The notes: generated by a model from the sequence alone, not told the origin. 64,000 nt of DNA from Clostridiales bacterium (GCA_012517815.1 JAAYUF010000013.1:62001-126000), one strand, 5' to 3'. Positions 1-8,606 are shown, counted from the first letter of the stretch. Program-made: numbers and translations.

Positions 1-54
1 GTGTCCGCCCTGACGACGGACAATCCGGCGGCCATCGGGCTGCCCGCCTAGGCC

Positions 55-432
55 GTGGGGCAATCCATCGATATTGCGGGGCTTTCCACGGCGCTGCTGT
101 ACGTGCCCGTTTCACTCAGCTATGATCCCGCGGGGTTGAGCCGGTTTGCCTACGATCTGGGGAGCGCGGACCTGAGCCGCCAGCTGGCGCTTTGGAACCG
201 GGCGCTGTCGGGCAACGGTGCGAACGCGCCCGCGGTTACGCAGGCCGCATCTGAAACCCCGTTCCCGGAAGAGACGGCGACGGTACCCCCGGAAGAGACG
301 GCGGTACCCCCGGAAGAGCCCGCGGCAGCGGAGCCGGCGGCGGATGGAGAGCAGCAGTCTCAGCAGGCGCTGGAGACCGAGGATGCGACGGCCGATCCGT
401 CCGGCGAAGCGAACGGCGCCGCGCAGCCCTGA
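55..432 (+). CDS. 3' end of an unidentified gene, interrupted by an in-frame TAG
   Basis: The frame is open and coding-like (G/C at most third positions) from base 1 to the stop ending at 432, except for one TAG at 49-51. A GTG at 55 could restart translation, but no Shine-Dalgarno sequence precedes it, so the piece is more likely the tail of a longer protein that enters from the left. About 60 residues of ordinary composition, containing the stretch LLYVPVSLSYDP, are followed by a low-complexity Pro/Glu/Ala tail with a duplicated TVPPEET-like unit. Such tails are typical of surface or secreted proteins. I do not recognise the family. It could be a nonsense pseudogene, a readthrough case or a separate small gene. 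Confidence 0.35.
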   Translation: MGQSIDIAGLSTALLYVPVSLSYDPAGLSRFAYDLGSADLSRQLALWNRALSGNGANAPAVTQAASETPFPEETATVPPEETAVPPEEPAAAEPAADGEQQSQQALETEDATADPSGEANGAAQP

Positions 433-774
433 CGGCGGAATCCGGCGGATGCACGGCGGACACCGGGGGTTGCGCAGCCTGAGGCGGAACGCGAACGGGC
501 CTGCCGGTAGCCCGCGAAAGCCGCCGTCCCGATTCAGGCAATGAAAACCGCATCGCCGGGGCTTGCCGCAGCGGGCACTGCCGGGCAAAGCCCTCGCCGG
601 GAAGCGGGCGGGAATGCCTGCCCGACGGAAGCCGCACCCCGTTGCGCGGCGATCTGCGGGCCTGTGACGCGGCTTTGGCACGGCGCAGAAGGAGCCCCGC
701 CGCGCGGGGGGATCGCGAGCCTACGCCGCGGGGACCGCGAGCCTGCGCGTCCTGCGGTGACAAGCCGTCAGCGC

Positions 775-880
775 CGCAGTCTCGCGGCGATCGGATGCCG
801 CGACGTTGTCGCGAAAGCCGCATGGGCCCCCGCCGCGCCTTCGCTTCCGCTAAGCGCCACGGCGGGAAACCGCTCGCGCG
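775..880 (-). repeat. Interspersed intergenic element, copy 1 (inverted)
   Basis: On the minus strand this region carries the core AGCGGAAGCGAAGGC (837-851), flanked by the same blocks as the copies at 55067-55184 and 58408-58532: an upstream GCGGTTT-type block and a downstream GCGGCGGGG, GGCTT and CGACRA-type block. Boundaries are approximate. The rest of the 433-970 gap shows no gene. Confidence 0.55.
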
Positions 881-885
881 AGGAC

Positions 886-901
886 GCATGCATGCATGCA
901 T
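886..901. repeat. Four tandem GCAT units forming a palindrome
   Basis: GCATGCATGCATGCAT lies in the gap upstream of the Hpt gene. The inner 14 bases are self-complementary. It could be an operator or a chance microsatellite. Confidence 0.4.
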
Positions 902-970
902 TGTAATCGAGTAACGGCAAATGCCGACGCGAGAACCGAAGGCACGCAACCGATTTGGAGGGAAAGCGCC

Positions 971-1327
971 ATGGAACCGGCAATCGAAAACGCGCTGACG
1001 GAGGCGGGCGTCCGGGTGGCGGCCGCCGTGGAGCGCTTCGGGGGCAACGAGGCCCTCTATGTGAAATATGTGCGACGGTTCCCGACGGAACCGAGCTTTC
1101 AGGGCTTGCAGAAAGCCATGGCTTCGGGCGATCGGGAGGCTGCCCGCATCGCCTGCCATACGCTCAAGGGCGTCAGCGGAAACCTGGGGTTCACGCCGCT
1201 GTACGACGCCTGCGTACGGCTGCTGGAAACGCTTCGCCGCGAGGCGTCCGGCAGCGACGCGGAACCCTTCGCGGCGGTTTGCGCCGCCTACGGCAGGGTG
1301 ACCGATCTGCTCGGCGGCATCGCCTGA
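971..1327 (+). CDS. Stand-alone Hpt (histidine phosphotransfer) protein
   Basis: A 118-residue all-helical protein with the Hpt signature HTLKG at residues 63-67, where His63 is the expected phospho-acceptor. Hpt proteins relay phosphate between receiver domains in multistep phosphorelays. The length fits a single Hpt domain with nothing added. The start is the ATG at 971, nine bases after GGAGGG; an upstream in-frame ATG at 896 has no ribosome binding site. No hybrid kinase or receiver gene adjoins it, so its partners are elsewhere. It is convergent with the membrane protein gene that follows, with only 12 bases between the two stops. Confidence 0.8.
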   Translation: MEPAIENALTEAGVRVAAAVERFGGNEALYVKYVRRFPTEPSFQGLQKAMASGDREAARIACHTLKGVSGNLGFTPLYDACVRLLETLRREASGSDAEPFAAVCAAYGRVTDLLGGIA

Positions 1328-1339
1328 CAGTGACAGCCG

Positions 1340-3052
1340 TCAATCCGAAAGGCTCTTCAGGCGGTACAGATACACATGCTCATACCAGAAGCCGGGCGGG
1401 GCGTCGGCCGTTGCGACCAGTTCGTAACGCTCGGCGATCGAGTCCGGCTGTTTGCCGCGCGTGACCACGTAGTCCGTAACGCCCTCGGCGATATAACGCG
1501 CCTGTTCGTCCAGCATTTCCTGCAGGTGCACGTTGGTCTGGTGGAAATACTTCACGCTTGGCGTGATGCCGCAGGCGGTGTAGAAACCCGCGTCCATGAA
1601 CCCATAGTTGAGCAGGGTCGCGTTCGGCGTTTGCGCCGTGACGGCGGCAAACTGGTACTGCATGGTGGCCGACCGGGGCTTCAGGAGGTCCGGCGTGTTG
1701 GGGCTGACGGCCAGCGTGGCCGGCGCGGCGGCCAGCAGACACAGGACCGCGAGCGCGGCGGCCGGCGCCGGACGCACGACCGGCGACCGATCCAGCAAAG
1801 CGCAAAGGGGCAGCGCGCCCAAAGCGGCAAACGCCGCCAGAATGAAACCATAGTAAAGGTAGCTCTTGCCCCCGGCAAACACGCCGAGCGCGGCAAACCC
1901 CGCCATCGCCCACAAAAAGGCCTTTTCGGGGAACGATACAATCACGGCCGTGCCGTTCTCCCGCAAGGCGGCCTTATGTTTGCGCGCGTGCGCGCCGGTC
2001 TGGGAAGCTGCATTGCCGGATTGCCGCGGGATCGGGACGGTACGCATGCGCTGTGGGGCGTCCGCCGGGACGCCCGCCGGAACCGCCTCCGGACTGCCGG
2101 CATGGTCACCCGGCGCGGCGTCTTCCGGGCTGCCGGCGGCGTTCGCGGCGGTCCCGTTGCCCCGTGGCAGGGTCAACCAGAGAAAGCCCAGCGCCATCGG
2201 CGCGGCATAGGCCCAGTTGGCCGCGAACCAGGCCCACGCGGCCCGCAGCGCCGCCTTGACGCGGCCGGGCAGCCCCAGCGCGGGTTCGTCCTGATAGAGG
2301 AACAGGTTATCGTACAGGTAGGTTTTCAGCCACGGCACAATCGCGCCGTTGATGCCGAAATAGATCAGCCAAGGCGCCGTCGCGGCCGCGACGCCCAGCG
2401 CGAACCAGCCGACGGCGGACAGGGCGGCTTTGCCGTCCCGCCGCAGGGCATGCGCGAGCGCCATGCCCGCGATCCAAGGCACATACAGCCCAAGCAGCGT
2501 AAATTTGATCCAGAGCACGCAGCCGCACAGCACGCCGTTGAGCACCAGCAGTCCTTTGCCCATGCGGCGCGGATACGCCTGCCGGAGCCAGCGCAGTAGA
2601 AAAAAGAGCGACCAGGCTAAAAGCGGCAGGCAGAGCTCTTCGGCGCTGTCCCCCTGCTGAAAGCTCAGCGAGGCGTAAACCAGCACCGCGACAGGCGGCA
2701 GCGCGATCAGCGCCGCGCGCCCGGCGCCGTACAGCGCGAGCGTGCGGTACACGGCCATCAGGAACAGCGCGCCGGCCAGCGTTTCCATCAGGAACACGCC
2801 CCAAAAGGTGCGGCTGTCCACCAGGCAGCACAGCGCGTGCAGCGCGTAGAGCAGCGGGCCCTTGTGCTCGTACAGGTCGCGGTACATCACGCGCCCGGCG
2901 AGCATCCCCTTGCCGCAGGAAAAGTAAGCGTTGGCGTCCGTCCAGTCGTTGATGGGATACAGCGGCGACGACTTGGAGCAGACGAGCAGGCAGGCCGCCG
3001 CCGTCAGCAGGCAGTACAGGAACAAAGGCCCGGGATGGATACGTCGCTTCAT
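1340..3052 (-). CDS. Polytopic membrane protein, glycosyltransferase 39-like
   Basis: 570 residues with about ten hydrophobic segments. Near the N-terminus, after the first membrane segment, comes an acidic loop (DWTDANAYFSCGKGM) followed by YRDLYEHKGPLLY, the layout seen in GT39/ArnT/PMT-like lipid-linked sugar transferases, where acidic residues of the first outer loop are catalytic. A Pro/Ala-rich cytoplasmic insert lies around residues 330-385, and a soluble C-terminal region follows the last membrane segment. The start is the ATG at 3052, preceded by AAAGGAG; the longer reading frame upstream has no ribosome binding site. It probably moves a sugar from a polyprenyl carrier onto an envelope acceptor. 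Substrate is unknown. Confidence 0.65.
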   Translation of the reverse strand: MKRRIHPGPLFLYCLLTAAACLLVCSKSSPLYPINDWTDANAYFSCGKGMLAGRVMYRDLYEHKGPLLYALHALCCLVDSRTFWGVFLMETLAGALFLMAVYRTLALYGAGRAALIALPPVAVLVYASLSFQQGDSAEELCLPLLAWSLFFLLRWLRQAYPRRMGKGLLVLNGVLCGCVLWIKFTLLGLYVPWIAGMALAHALRRDGKAALSAVGWFALGVAAATAPWLIYFGINGAIVPWLKTYLYDNLFLYQDEPALGLPGRVKAALRAAWAWFAANWAYAAPMALGFLWLTLPRGNGTAANAAGSPEDAAPGDHAGSPEAVPAGVPADAPQRMRTVPIPRQSGNAASQTGAHARKHKAALRENGTAVIVSFPEKAFLWAMAGFAALGVFAGGKSYLYYGFILAAFAALGALPLCALLDRSPVVRPAPAAALAVLCLLAAAPATLAVSPNTPDLLKPRSATMQYQFAAVTAQTPNATLLNYGFMDAGFYTACGITPSVKYFHQTNVHLQEMLDEQARYIAEGVTDYVVTRGKQPDSIAERYELVATADAPPGFWYEHVYLYRLKSLSD

Positions 3053-3172
3053 GCGTCGGGGACTCCTTTCGGGATGAATGCGGCGGGCGAGCTTTGGGAA
3101 TCGCCGAGGGATGCCGGCGGCGGCTCGCCACCCGGCGGCATGGCGGCGAACCGCCATCCGCCCGCGCAGGCG

Positions 3173-3610
3173 TCAGCGGCGCAGCGTAACGCGCAGGCGG
3201 CACCGGGGGTTCCCGCACAGCACGCTCTCCAGCAACTCCACCGCGGGATCGCGGTCGGGGAACAGCTCCCGCATCAGCCACAGCAGGCTTTGGCGCGAGC
3301 ATTCGCAAAGAGCCGGGTCCTCCACGCCGCCTTCCTCATACAGGGGGCAGCCGCAGCGGGGATAGAGCAGATCATAAACGGCGTCCGCCGTAACGCACTG
3401 CGAGGCCACGCCGTTGATCCGCCGGCCAACCAGCGTGAAAAACGCGTCCGCTCCGCCGGCTTCCTCCAACAGGGCGCGGTAGGTCGGCAGGATCACCGGC
3501 CGGGCGCACGCCCTGCCGCACTCGCCCAGCACCGCCGACCGCGCGGGTTCGTCCAGCCCGTTCAGGCCGCGCACCAGCGCGGGGAACCAGCTTTGCCAGA
3601 AGCCATCCAT
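3173..3610 (-). CDS. Cysteine-rich protein of unknown function
   Basis: 145 residues from the ATG at 3610, preceded by a weak AGAGGCGG. The sequence is soluble, with about ten cysteines, several in pairs (GECGRAC, RCGC, CEC, CGNPRC), suggesting bound metal or an iron-sulfur cluster. I do not recognise the family. It lies 120 bases upstream of the membrane glycosyltransferase-like gene on the same strand and may be co-transcribed with it. Confidence 0.6.
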   Translation of the reverse strand: MDGFWQSWFPALVRGLNGLDEPARSAVLGECGRACARPVILPTYRALLEEAGGADAFFTLVGRRINGVASQCVTADAVYDLLYPRCGCPLYEEGGVEDPALCECSRQSLLWLMRELFPDRDPAVELLESVLCGNPRCRLRVTLRR

Positions 3611-3748
3611 CGCTTCCGCCTCTTTCCCTTTGTCATGTGGCCCTAGCATAGCACAGGCCGGGCCCGGGGGCAAGTGCAAAGCAAAACCGCGCCGCCCCGG
3701 CGACGCCTCACGGCGCGCGAAATACGCCTCGGATACGGTAACTTACGC

Positions 3749-3778
3749 TTGACAAGGCGGGGCCGGCGTGGCTATAAT
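3749..3778 (+). promoter_or_regulatory. Sigma-A promoter of the tyrosine T-box operon
   Basis: Perfect TTGACA (3749-3754) and TATAAT (3773-3778) with an 18-base spacer. It drives the leader, aminotransferase and tyrS. Confidence 0.85.
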
Positions 3779-3792
3779 GCTGGTAACGCAAG

Positions 3793-4042
3793 GATGGGAA
3801 AGAGTACCCGGCGTGCACGCCCGCAGAGAGCCTTCGGCCGGTGCGAGAAGGCGGCGGAGCGCCGGCGAATACATCCCGGAGCGAGACCCCCAAAGGCGCA
3901 AGCCCAGTAGGCGGCCGCCGGCGCGCCGGTTACAGCGCGGGAGAGCTTTACGGCTCTTGGCAAGGGCGCGGCCGCGAGGCCGGGCCGAATGGAAGTGGCA
4001 CCGCGTGTTTTCGCCTTCCTCCAACCGGAGGAAGGCGTTTTT
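3793..4042 (+). promoter_or_regulatory. Tyrosine T-box riboswitch leader
   Basis: The architecture is canonical. The lower stem I pairs GGGA with TCCC (3874-3877). The specifier loop has AGTA (3803-3806) on the 5' side and GAA-TAC-A on the 3' side, so the specifier codon is UAC (Tyr) at 3870-3872. Stem I continues with CCGGCG/CGCCGG, and the distal hairpin GCCTTC/GAAGGC carries a GGTG loop. The T-box bulge TGGCACCGCG is at 3996-4005, and a rho-independent terminator follows at 4012-4042. Uncharged tRNA-Tyr should stabilise the antiterminator and switch on the downstream genes. One oddity is that the base after TGG is C, whereas tRNA-Tyr usually has an A discriminator and would predict U. Confidence 0.88.
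4012..4042 (+). terminator. T-box attenuator terminator
   Basis: An 11-bp perfect stem, CGCCTTCCTCC with GGAGGAAGGCG, with loop AACC and followed by TTTTT. It directly follows the T-box antiterminator sequence. Confidence 0.9.
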
Positions 4043-4078
4043 CTACATCGGCGATTGGACAGAAGGAGGACTTAGCCT

Positions 4079-5269
4079 ATGCTTCCCAGTGGCGTTACCT
4101 ATGCCGACCGTTTCGAGGGCATCAGCGGCAGCGCGATCCGCGCGATCTTCAAGGTGCTCACCAAGCCCGACATGATCAGCTTCGCGGGCGGAAACCCCAG
4201 CAACGAGGCGCTGCCCCACGAGGTGTGCGCGGAGTTGGCCCGGGAGGCGCTGCTCACCGACGGCAAGCGCATCCTGCAATACGGGGCGACCGAGGGGTAT
4301 CCGCCTTTTCTGGAAAGCCTGCTGGGCTACCTGAAAGCCAACTACCGCTTCCCGGTGGAAAAGGAACACCTCCTGCCGCTTTCGGGCAGCACGCAGGGGA
4401 TCGACGTGCTGTGCAAGGCCTTTACCAACCCCGGCGATACCGTGCTGGTGGAAAGCCCCACCTTCCTTGGCAACATGCAGACCCTGCGGATCTACCAGCA
4501 GCGGCTGGTGCCCGTGCAAAGCGACGAGCAGGGCGTGATCCCGGAGCGGCTGGAGGAAGTCGTCAGGCGCGAGCGCCCCAAGATGCTCTACATCATCCCC
4601 ACCTTTCAAAACCCCACCGGAAGGACGCTGGCGGCCGAGCGGCGCGAGCCCATCGCCCGTCTGGCGGAGAAGTACGGCTTCCTCGTCGTGGAGGACGACC
4701 CCTACCGCGACCTGCGCTACGCCGGCACGCCCCTGCCGCCCATCAAGGAATATGACCGAAGCGAGCACGTGATCTACATGGGGAGCTTTTCCAAGATCAT
4801 CAGCCCCGGCATGCGCGTGGGCTACATGGTCGGAAACGCGGATATCGTCGCCAAGTGCGCCATCGGCAAGCAGGGCGGGGATCTGCACACCGCCAACCTT
4901 ACCCAGGCGATCGTCGACCTGTACCTCAGGCGCAACCTGCTGGCTCCCCACATCACGGACATTCTGCCCTCCTACCGCGACAAGCTCAACGCGATGCTGG
5001 ACGAGCTTTCCGCCTTCCCCGCGGGGACGACCTACACCAGGCCCGAGGGCGGGCTGTTCATCTTCGTGACCATGCCGGAAGGCTTCCACGCGGGCGAGGT
5101 GTTCAAGGAAGCCGTGGAGCGCGGCGTCGCCTATGTGCCGGGCACCAGCTTCTACCCCGAGGGCGGGCACGACAACACCCTGCGGCTCAATTTCTCCAAC
5201 AGCACGCTGGACCAGATCCACCGCGGCATGGCGATCCTGCGCGACCTGTTCGCGGCCAGGCTTGGCTGA
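4079..5269 (+). CDS. PLP-dependent aminotransferase (class I/II, aromatic or aminoadipate type)
   Basis: 396 residues, the full length of a fold-type I aminotransferase of the Aro8/LysN/MocR-like class. The N-terminus contains ISFAGGNPSNEALP, the middle IPTFQNPTGRT, the PLP-phosphate region VVEDDPYRDLRY, and the Schiff-base lysine Lys239 in SFSKIISPGMRVGY. The C-terminal RLNFS motif holds the substrate-carboxylate arginine. The ATG follows AGAAGGAGGA. It sits directly behind a tyrosine T-box and 27 bases before tyrS, so tyrosine starvation should induce it. I infer that its physiological role is the last step of tyrosine (or phenylalanine/tyrosine) synthesis, the transamination of 4-hydroxyphenylpyruvate, although the family by sequence is broader than that. 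Confidence 0.85.
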   Translation: MLPSGVTYADRFEGISGSAIRAIFKVLTKPDMISFAGGNPSNEALPHEVCAELAREALLTDGKRILQYGATEGYPPFLESLLGYLKANYRFPVEKEHLLPLSGSTQGIDVLCKAFTNPGDTVLVESPTFLGNMQTLRIYQQRLVPVQSDEQGVIPERLEEVVRRERPKMLYIIPTFQNPTGRTLAAERREPIARLAEKYGFLVVEDDPYRDLRYAGTPLPPIKEYDRSEHVIYMGSFSKIISPGMRVGYMVGNADIVAKCAIGKQGGDLHTANLTQAIVDLYLRRNLLAPHITDILPSYRDKLNAMLDELSAFPAGTTYTRPEGGLFIFVTMPEGFHAGEVFKEAVERGVAYVPGTSFYPEGGHDNTLRLNFSNSTLDQIHRGMAILRDLFAARLG

Positions 5270-5296
5270 CTCAACCAAAGATGAAGGAGCTTTCCC

Positions 5297-6520
5297 ATGC
5301 ATATTCTGGATCAGCTCAAGGAGCGCGGCTTTATCGCGCAGGTTACCTTCGAGGAGGACCTCTACAAGGCCATGGAAAAAGAGCCCATGACCTTCTACCT
5401 GGGCGTGGATCCCACGGCGGACAGCCTGCACGTGGGGCATTTCATCCCCATCCTGATGTCGGCGCACCTCCAGCGCGCCGGGCACAGGCCGGTGATCCTC
5501 TGCGGCGGCGGCACCGCCATGGTGGGCGACCCCAGCGGCAAGACCGAGCTGCGCAGGATGATGACCCAGGAAACCATCGCCGATAACGTGCGCGCCATCC
5601 AAAACCAGCTCAGCCGGTTTCTGGACTTCGGCGAGGGCAAGGCCGTGATGGTCAACAACGCGGACTGGCTATTGAAGCTTAACTACGTGGAGTTCCTGCG
5701 CGACATCGGCGCGCTGTTCAGCGTCAACCACATGCTGGCCGCCGAATGCTACAAAAAACGGCTGGAGGCCGGCCTGACCTTTCTGGAGTTCAACTACATG
5801 CTCATGCAGAGCTACGATTTCCTCCAGCTGTTCAAAACCCACGGCTGCCGCCTGCAAATCGGCGGGGACGATCAGTGGAGCAACATCCTGGCCGGGGCGG
5901 ACCTCATCCGCCGCAAGGAGCGGGAGGACGCCTTCGCCCTCACCTGCCGCCTGATCATGACCGCGGACGGCAAGAAAATGGGCAAGACCGAGAAAGGCGC
6001 GTTGTGGCTGGACCCCGCGCGCACCAGCCCCTACGAGTTCTACCAATACTGGCGAAACGTCCAGGACGCGGATGTGGGACGCTTCCTTTCGCTGCTGACG
6101 TTCCTGCCCATGGACGAGGTGCGCAGGCTGGGCGCGCTACGCGACAGCGCCATCAACGAAGCCAAGCAGGTGCTGGCGTTTGAGATCACCCGGATGATCC
6201 ACGGCGAGGAGGAAGCCCAAAAGGCGCAGGACGCGGCGCAGGCGCTGTTCGGCGCGGGCGGCGGCATGGAGAGCGTGCCGACCTTTGCGGTGGACGCGGC
6301 CACCCTCGCCCAGGACAACCGACTGACCACGCTGCTGGCGCTGTGCGGCCTGTGCGCAAGCCGCGGCGAAGCCCGCAAGATGGTGCAATCCGGCGCGGTG
6401 CTGGTGGGCGAGGAAAAGGCGGAGGACATCGAGCGCCGCCTGAGCCCCGGGGAGATCGGCGCGGAAGGGCTGCTCCTGCGCAAGGGCAAGAAAAACTACT
6501 GCCGGCTGGTCCTGCGATAA
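5297..6520 (+). CDS. tyrS: Tyrosyl-tRNA synthetase
   Basis: 407 residues of class I aminoacyl-tRNA synthetase. The HIGH box is LHVGH (residues 44-48) after YLGVDPTADS, and the KMSKS loop is KMGKT (227-231), as is usual for TyrRS. The Tyr-binding GGDDQWSN motif is present. An S4-like RNA-binding domain closes the protein (VQSGAVLVGEEK region). It charges tRNA-Tyr. It is the second gene after the tyrosine T-box, with its own GAAGGAG ribosome binding site, and no terminator separates it from the aminotransferase. Confidence 0.97.
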   Translation: MHILDQLKERGFIAQVTFEEDLYKAMEKEPMTFYLGVDPTADSLHVGHFIPILMSAHLQRAGHRPVILCGGGTAMVGDPSGKTELRRMMTQETIADNVRAIQNQLSRFLDFGEGKAVMVNNADWLLKLNYVEFLRDIGALFSVNHMLAAECYKKRLEAGLTFLEFNYMLMQSYDFLQLFKTHGCRLQIGGDDQWSNILAGADLIRRKEREDAFALTCRLIMTADGKKMGKTEKGALWLDPARTSPYEFYQYWRNVQDADVGRFLSLLTFLPMDEVRRLGALRDSAINEAKQVLAFEITRMIHGEEEAQKAQDAAQALFGAGGGMESVPTFAVDAATLAQDNRLTTLLALCGLCASRGEARKMVQSGAVLVGEEKAEDIERRLSPGEIGAEGLLLRKGKKNYCRLVLR

Positions 6521-6686
6521 GGCGTTGCGCTGGTCGGCCGCGGGGCTGCGGCGCGTAATACCCTGCCGGATACCCGGCGATCAAGGCGGCCCAGGCCCCC
6601 ACAGGCGGCCGGGGCGGACGGTCCGCATCCGTAAACCTGCCGGGTGCGGCACGACCGCCGCGCGCGACGCCGCGGCGCGGCCGCTA

Positions 6687-6715
6687 TTGACAAGCGTTTC
6701 CAATCGGTGTATCCT
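6687..6715 (+). promoter_or_regulatory. Promoter of the VOC-family gene
   Basis: TTGACA (6687-6692), 17-base spacer, TATCCT (6710-6715), followed by GCAAAGGAG before the ATG at 6749. Confidence 0.7.
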
Positions 6716-6748
6716 CTAGGAAAACCGCCGTGCAAAGGAGCCGCCAGT

Positions 6749-7132
6749 ATGCCGATTGACCATATCGCGATGTACGTACACGACTTGGAAGGCGCGCGCG
6801 ATTTCTTCGTCCGGTATCTTCAGGCAACCGCCAACGACGGGTATCACAACCTGCGAACCGGCCTGCGCACGTATTTTCTCACCTTCGGGCAGGGCGCCCG
6901 GCTGGAGATCATGACCCGGCCGCGGATGGTGGAGCGCGGCGACGAACCCGTGCAGACCGGCTACATCCACCTCGCGTTCAATCTGGGCAGCCGCGAGGCG
7001 GTCGACGCGCTCACCACGCGGCTGGCCGGCGAGGGGTACGAGGTGCTCAGCGGCCCGCGCGTCACCGGGGACGGCTATTACGAAAGCTGTGTGCTGGGCC
7101 CGGAAGCCTGTCAGCTGGAGCTGACGGTCTAG
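6749..7132 (+). CDS. VOC-superfamily protein (glyoxalase/dioxygenase-like)
   Basis: 127 residues beginning IDHIAMYVHDLEGARDFFVRYL, the typical first beta-alpha-beta-beta-beta unit of the vicinal-oxygen-chelate fold, with a second unit from GYIHLAFNLGS to the C-terminal CQLELTV. Candidate metal ligands are His5, the Glu of RLEIM, a second-unit His and the terminal Glu. Family members act as lactoylglutathione lyases, dioxygenases or resistance proteins; sequence alone does not choose. The ATG at 6749 follows AAAGGAG by eight bases. The gene stands alone between its own promoter and terminator. Confidence 0.8.
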   Translation: MPIDHIAMYVHDLEGARDFFVRYLQATANDGYHNLRTGLRTYFLTFGQGARLEIMTRPRMVERGDEPVQTGYIHLAFNLGSREAVDALTTRLAGEGYEVLSGPRVTGDGYYESCVLGPEACQLELTV

Positions 7133-7144
7133 CGCAACCTTCTC

Positions 7145-7171
7145 AGACCGCCGCCCATCGGCGGTCTTTTT
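7145..7171 (+). terminator. Rho-independent terminator after the VOC gene
   Basis: Stem AGACCGCCG / CGGCGGTCT (9 bp) with a 5-base loop, then a T run. Confidence 0.85.
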
Positions 7172-7378
7172 CACGCCCGGGGCCATGTCGGAGGCACACG
7201 CGACCGGCGGGGGGAACCGCGCGTTTCCCGGCCGCGGTTCGCGCCGCCGCGCGCGACGAGCCGGCGACCGGCACCGCTCCTAACCCTATGCGGAACCCGG
7301 AAACTGTGGTATGCTGATGCAAACGGGCGCAGGGCCCCGCCCCCCGCCCGACCAACGCAACCGAACGGAGGTCGCGCC

Positions 7379-8452
7379 ATGAATCAGCCTTTCGCCGGAA
7401 GGAAACGTTTTGCCTATCTGGATGCGCTGCGCATCCTGGCGGCGTTTCTGGTAATCGTCAACCACACCAACAGCCTTGTGTTTGAAAAACTGAACCCTTC
7501 CAACGCGACGTGGTGGCTGTCGGTCGCGTGGTATTACCTGAGCAAGATCGCCGTGCCGCTTTTCGTGATGGTTTCCGGCGCGTGCCTGCTGCCCCGGCGG
7601 GACAGCTACCGAAGGGCATTCGGGCGTTTCCTGCGCGTGCTCCTCGTGCTGGTGCTGTTTTCCTACGCCTATTATCTGGTCAACCTGTGGGAAACCAACT
7701 GGACATGGCAAAAGGCGCTCGACCTGCCGGGATTCCTGCTGGGCATCTGGGGCGATCGCATCACGGATTCGTTCTGGTATCTGTACTTCTACCTTGGCCT
7801 GATGGCCATGCTGCCGATTCTCCAGCGGTTGGCCGGTGCGATGGATAAGCGCGACCTGCGGTACTTCATGGGCCTGTCCTTCGGGGTTTTCGCGGTTTGG
7901 CCGCTGACGACGCATTACGTGCCCGCGCTGCAACTGCCGGACTACTTCGACGTGCCGCTATTTGCGGTGTTCCTGGGGCTGTTCTTCGCGGGGCATTACC
8001 TGCACGCCTACGCGAAACGCGCGCCGGCGGCGCTGCCGCTGTTGCTGATCGCGGCGACGGTGGCCGCGTCGGTCTGGCTGACGAACGTGGAATTCGGGCG
8101 CGTCGGCGCCGGCGAAAAATACTGGTTCATGGATGAGCGCACCGCTCCGTCGATTTTCGTGATCCTGTGCGCGATGGGAGTCATGCTGCTCCTGAGGGAC
8201 GCGTTTGCCGGGCGGGAGCCGCGCCCGGAAGCCTCCGTGCGCCGGTGGGCGACGCTGGGCGGCTGCGCCTTTGGCATCTACCTCTTGCAGGATCTGGTCA
8301 TCGCGGAAACGCGTTACCGCTTCTTCCAACCGGTGAGCGGGGTGCTCAACCCGCTGTTGGCGGCTCTGATATGGGAGTGCGGCGTGTTCCTGATCGCGCT
8401 TTCGATCGCCTGGCTGCTGAAAAAGATACCGCTGATCAACCGCCTGCTGTGA
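7379..8452 (+). CDS. Membrane acyltransferase, acyltransferase-3 (OafA/WecH) family
   Basis: 357 residues with about ten membrane segments. The N-terminal motif RFAYLDALRILAAFLVIVNHT contains the conserved R/D and His of family 3 acyltransferases, which modify exported polysaccharides or sugars with acetyl or other acyl groups. KIAVPLFVMVSGA is the second family hallmark. The start at 7379 follows CGGAGGT. It is probably monocistronic; a possible TATGCT -10 lies at 7310-7315. The acceptor is not predictable from the sequence. Confidence 0.85.
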   Translation: MNQPFAGRKRFAYLDALRILAAFLVIVNHTNSLVFEKLNPSNATWWLSVAWYYLSKIAVPLFVMVSGACLLPRRDSYRRAFGRFLRVLLVLVLFSYAYYLVNLWETNWTWQKALDLPGFLLGIWGDRITDSFWYLYFYLGLMAMLPILQRLAGAMDKRDLRYFMGLSFGVFAVWPLTTHYVPALQLPDYFDVPLFAVFLGLFFAGHYLHAYAKRAPAALPLLLIAATVAASVWLTNVEFGRVGAGEKYWFMDERTAPSIFVILCAMGVMLLLRDAFAGREPRPEASVRRWATLGGCAFGIYLLQDLVIAETRYRFFQPVSGVLNPLLAALIWECGVFLIALSIAWLLKKIPLINRLL

Positions 8453-8541
8453 GGATGAAACATCCGCCGTGAGCCCCGCGCGGGGAAGCGCACGCCCGCT
8501 GGCCCAAGCTTCCGGGGGAGCTTTCCGGCCGGCGTTCCCGG

Positions 8542-8570
8542 TTGCCGCGAAGCGCCCGGTATGGTATGAT
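8542..8570 (+). promoter_or_regulatory. Promoter of the exonuclease III gene
   Basis: TTGCCG (8542-8547), 17-base spacer, TATGAT (8565-8570). Confidence 0.65.
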
Positions 8571-8606
8571 AGGGACGTCTTCAGCACAGCGAAAGGAGCC
8601 GTACGC

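Noticed and set aside
901-970. Cyclic-di-GMP riboswitch before the Hpt gene
   Set aside because: GGCAAATGCCGACGCGAG gives a partial word match, but the second receptor arm and the conserved loop sequences are absent.
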